A program made the position numbers and the translations under genes. Source: Marsupella aquatica (lineage: Eukaryota; Marchantiophyta). From it: a stretch of DNA of 64,000 bases. The notes below the pieces were generated by a model. That model was not told the origin of the DNA, made no database searches, and was given only the letters and a program-made list of their open reading frames with translations. Shown piece by piece: positions 60,016 to 64,000 of this stretch; positions within the stretch are counted from its first letter, which is position 1; every line of letters begins with the position of its first letter. The stretch covers positions 21,824,001-21,888,000 of the forward strand of contig OZ316896.1 of NCBI GenBank assembly GCA_973895155.1, written 5' to 3'.

Positions 60016-63000
60016 ACAACACAGCCTTCTATGTCCTGAGGGCAGCCAAACTTTTGCTCTAAGAAGAACCCAATTGTGGCAAGTCGTTGGCCAATGAATG
60101 ACCGGAAGGCTGGGTCAACTGACAACTGTTTCTTGCTGTAGTCTGCAGTTTGTGGAATGACTTTGCCATCAGCTGATTCTCCTGTTTGGACAGCAAGCTC
60201 CTCGCTGAAGTTGGCAAAAGCAAGTGTCTTCACAGTGCCGGTAAATTTGTTTGCAGCCAGACGCCAAGGAGACCCTCTCGTGCCTGAGGCAAGGGTCTCA
60301 CCAAGGCCAGCAGCTATTTCGGCCTGGACTACGTTTTTGTCATGATCGATGGGGCTCACGGTGTGGAGGACAAAACTGAGGTCAGGTGCAAGAAGCTCCT
60401 GCACCAAGATTGCCATGGCAGCCTCCTTCTGAGAGACTCCTCCCACTCTTCTGCTCAGCACCGCCCGCCGTGTGTAGAGGGAGCCCCACACTTCAGCCAC
60501 AGCTTTACCGAACGTTTCCGGATCTGAGGGGTTCACATTCGGAATGGAGTCGTAAAGCCCCGCACCGGACATTCCTGCTAGATCTTCTACATTGGCACTA
60601 GATCGAACAATAAGTCTTGCATTGGGATCAAAATTGGAGGCAATGGCGTCGACCACCGATTTCGCTGGTCTGAGGCTCGAAACCAATTCTCGGAGCTTGG
60701 TGCAGACTTGGTCGAGTGCACCCCCCTCCACTTGGGCAGTCTCAGTTTGTTCCAGAAGAGATTGATATTCTGCAGTTCTTCCGCTCGCTTCAAGGGCTTC
60801 ATCCATAGCTCCAAATGGAATCACTTGACCATTGGGCACTTTAAAGGTTGCTGGTACGCCCTGATCATTTGCAACTGCAGACCCAAAATAGGCTTAGTTC
60901 AAGATCTCTTTGACTCAAAAATCCAATGCTCATGTGGAGGCCACAAAGAGAAAACAAGACCGGAAGTAGGTTAAACGGAGACGATCTATTAACCAATTAA
61001 TACCTTTCTGTGATACTTCCGCCAGGACAGCAAGCTCTCCACAAGCAGCTGCTTTCGATCCAGTTTTCTCCACATCTGCATTTGACAAATCCAACACGAC
61101 GCCTGGGGGACTTTTCTTTACCTATAGAGCAAAGAAAATCAATCAACGTTCCGAGTTAGATTTTGGCAAATGACGTGTTACAATCGGTGGGATTCAAAGA
61201 AACCTGTCCTCCCTATCCCTCCACATGCTATGTCACTAATTTCGTAATATTCTTCACTTGAGACAGTACCGTGCTGGAGTGAACTGCACTTGGCTTGGTC
61301 AATGTTGCAACTGCTCCTCCCTCAGATCCATTGCTGCCCTCCTCTTTCTCCTTGACTGCATCTTTGGACGCTACTCCAGCCAGCTCTGTGGGGAAAGTTC
61401 CATCATGTACAGCAACAGAAGCTCCTTCTGACGATGCATCTAACCTGTCAACACAGAAACATTTACCAACAGCGTCAAATGCTATATCAGATCGAGATCG
61501 GATGCCAATCAAGGGTAATCAATCACTTCACGTTCTCTCCCATGGTAACGTTAGTGTACACTTGTTATGTCTTGACCATGCTCTGTACAGATCGTGACCT
61601 CACAACAATCAAACAAAAGTTTTCTCGTTCCTATCTTGCTTTCCATACGAGAAAACTATCTTAGGCAGGCTTACGAAAGTGGCAAAGTCCCAATGCTGAG
61701 AACATGTAATGGATTACTCTTCAACAAAGTTTTATTCAGTCATGGAGAAAGGGACTCAGCTTACCGTACTATCTTGCCCAAGAGTGCACGCAAGTCCGCA
61801 ACCTTTTCTTCATCATCAAGTGTGACAAATACTACTTTTTCCTGCGCATTGTCGTAAAAACAACCTGTGAATATGAGGCTGAAGGAGTTTGAAGATTCTG
61901 CGTTCAATACTCTCATCTATACATTATCATTTTGGAGCGAAGGGACAAGTTTGCACCTGTCGAGCTCTCACTCCAAGATGAGACAAATGCGGTAGCTCAT
62001 GCTGTAGAATCACCCCAGCAACATTTGGGCCAGCTGCCTTCACCTGAATTCAATGGACACATCAGAGGACTTTAACATTATATATTTTTCCCACTTAAGG
62101 ACCAAAAAGCGATCAACTTGGGCAATCAGTAGAATAGAAATGAAAAATCTTGGCCAAAAGACAAAGAGCGTGCCTTCACAAAATTTTACGGCTGACATAT
62201 TTCACATCTCTAGGTGGAGCTATTCGTGATAAATACCTCTTCATCTCCATCAGCCTCCTTCACAAGTAGGACAACAGGCCCACCTGAAGATGATGGCAGC
62301 GATCCCGGTTCTATTCTATCAACCTGCCAAATTCAAAAGAAGACTTCTGGTTGGCATGTTTAAGCATATACCATGACTCCCTCCAATACATTCGCTTTCC
62401 CAGTTTGTACTGAGCTAGATTTGGCACATGCCCATAAAAACCACTTGATAGTACATCTCTTATTTTACAGCAAATCTTTTTGTTGCGACTTCTTGGTTTT
62501 AAAGTTTACAAATGCTGAGCATTGCACATCCTTTCAATAGGTCTTACCTCTACCAATGTCCCAATAGCCTGTCCAGGCATAAGGGCATCCCAACCTTCTG
62601 AGCCAGACACATCCCTGGTTGCTTTAAGTAGAAGGGAAACGAGCTTTGATAGCTGGAACACCACACTGCATTAACAAAACCCCAGCCGAAGAATGTTAAA
62701 TATCAACCGATCGGTACACAAGAGCACGCAAGAGCACGCGCATGAGATCAAGCTGTCTGAATAAACTTCTGGATTCATCGAGGAAAGAGGAGAAGTTTGT
62801 CAGCATATGGCCAAATAACGATGGAGTCTTCTACGCTCACATAATGATAGTACTTTACCTCGCTCGGATTTCTGCTTCTGTATATGTTTTCACTGAATTT
62901 TCAGGGATCCCAAACGCATTTCCTAGTTTCTGCAGTACACACCAAATAGAACTTACTTCGATTAAATAGATGGAATATTTCTCAAACAGTCAACTAAAAG

Positions 63001-64000
63001 TTGACTCGTCTCAGAGTCAGAACCCAGAGATGCATGAGATTAACGATGAATGCTCACCTCTGCACGCTTAGGGTACAACTGGAGCAGAGTATCCGTATAT
63101 GTCTCCGCAAGGCGTCGAGTTCGATCCAAAGTGGCTTTAAGTCGCTGTGCCCACATTTTCGTATCTTCATCTATGCCTGTTTGGATGAAGGAAACAATTA
63201 TGAAACTTTTCACATCCGATCAACACAGATGACTTGTAACCGAGATCTCCTGTAATAAGACATAAGATGTTAATGAATTTGCTACAGAAATCGTCGCCAG
63301 CCTTACCATCTTTCTGAACAATGCCAGCCGACTGCCAGGCTGATAGCTCATTCTCGATTGCAAGGCACTCTTTTGACTGCCAGCCAGATAGCCCTATCTG
63401 GCGAATACCAAGAACCACTGCTCCTAAGGGTTGATTCCAAGCCGACACGTTTGCAGACTTCGCTTCATTAATCAGCCACTTGGCTCCTCCAGCACTTTCC
63501 AGGGAGTTAATATATCTGCATAAATTAAAAATACGGCATTGAGTTTGCATTGCCTACCAAATTTAACAAAATGCCTCATTATAAAGACGTGAAGTTCAAA
63601 GGGGACGACGAAAACCTACCTGCTCAGTAACACGAACGAGTAATCTTCGAGGCCAATCTCGGAAAGTCGCCACTGAACCCACAACAGGAGACAGCATTAG
63701 TAAGAACTTTACGTTATCTCGTGATTTATTGTTCACAGTGGGCCGGCAAGTGTATAGAATGCACTAAGTACTTACAGGAGCTACCCGCAATAAGTTTCTG
63801 TACCCAAAAAATAGAACACCTCATAAGATCCATTAGTATCGTGACACCCCATTCAATAAAATTCTAAGAGTGACGCCTTTGAAAACGCATTTATGTCAGA
63901 TAGGAGAGCTCGTACCTTTTGTCGCATTGCTATAGCATCATCCGGAGCATCGTTACGAAGGCCGCTTTCCAGTCCTTGAATAAGTAAAGCCCTAAGTCCC
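59973..64000 (-). CDS. PWD: Phosphoglucan water dikinase (PWD/GWD3), 3' part
   Basis: Transfers the beta-phosphate of ATP to C3 of glucosyl residues in already phosphorylated starch, in plastids, which helps starch breakdown. Exons in the window: >64000-63916, 63672-63620, 63515-63307, 63176-63058, 62929-62859, 62665-62548, 62323-62237, 62043-61957, 61841-61765, 61444-61258, 61121-61004, 60874-59973. All phases agree and no stop interrupts them. N to [58 protein letters not shown], the phosphohistidine region [30 protein letters not shown], and the nucleotide-binding domain with [58 protein letters not shown] and the end [11 protein letters not shown]. The HLSH wording and C-terminus fit PWD better than GWD1. 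The transit peptide and starch-binding domain lie beyond the window edge. Confidence 0.95.

Noticed and set aside
61842-61864. An earlier acceptor for the dikinase exon ending at 61765
   Set aside because: Joining at 61864 brings an in-frame stop. The GCGCAG acceptor before 61841 gives the conserved [11 protein letters not shown].
63771-63792. A 22-base microexon between dikinase exons
   Set aside because: It has splice-like ends, but the neighbouring exons join in phase without it to give AMRQK-WRLSEIG, as expected for the family.
1-64000. CRISPR arrays, bacterial operons, rRNA or tRNA genes
   Set aside because: None seen. The intron-rich genes and plant retroelements show a plant nuclear genome. 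A few direct repeats are ordinary tandem duplications without spacer structure. Short RNA genes could be missed without a search tool.

Overview
The window is nuclear DNA from a land plant. The genes have many introns with GT...AG borders, and four carry plant-type products: an AT5G58100-like membrane protein, an RDR2-type RNA-dependent RNA polymerase, a DEMETER/ROS1-type DNA demethylase and a phosphoglucan water dikinase. The lineage is not certain. The long, decayed transposon desert and the divergence of the proteins from my memory of Arabidopsis would fit a seed-free plant (bryophyte or lycophyte), but this is inference.

Layout. 1-26 kb is gene-rich. (1) 652-3111 (+) is an intronless type I membrane protein related to Arabidopsis AT5G58100. 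(2) 6211-10327 (+) is a four-exon RDR2-like gene, rebuilt with all splice phases matching (about 1115 aa, catalytic DLDGD). (3) 12652-24066 (-) is a DEMETER-like 5-methylcytosine DNA glycosylase of at least 16 exons (about 2240 aa), with a likely extra first exon at 25421-25525. It contains the HhH lysine and aspartate, the 4Fe-4S cysteines and the C-terminal RRM-like region. RDR2 and the demethylase point tail to tail, 2.3 kb apart. A possible divergent (+) first exon with a signal peptide starts at 25815.

26-59.7 kb is a gene desert of old, broken repeats. It holds a GC-rich element with a frameshifted coiled-coil gag-like frame (31.65-35.65 kb) and a three-copy TIR element family with 9-12 bp target duplications (36.3, 49.95, 53.8 kb). 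It also holds Copia relics on both strands with LTR-like copies at 37.1, 47.8 and 55.9 kb, a LINE reverse-transcriptase relic (46.5-47.5 kb), a three-copy unclassified repeat (39.5, 39.8, 58.2 kb), an AT-rich block and several poly-C tracts. One TIR element is nested inside a Copia RNase H region.

59.97-64 kb (-) is the 3' part (12 exons) of a phosphoglucan water dikinase gene that runs off the right edge. Its last codons and 3' flank are tandemly duplicated just downstream.

How the genes relate: RDR2 makes dsRNA that feeds 24-nt siRNAs and RNA-directed DNA methylation. The demethylase removes the methylcytosine that this pathway deposits. The two are functional opposites lying side by side, next to a repeat-rich block that is a natural target for both. 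The membrane-protein and starch genes appear unrelated to this pair.
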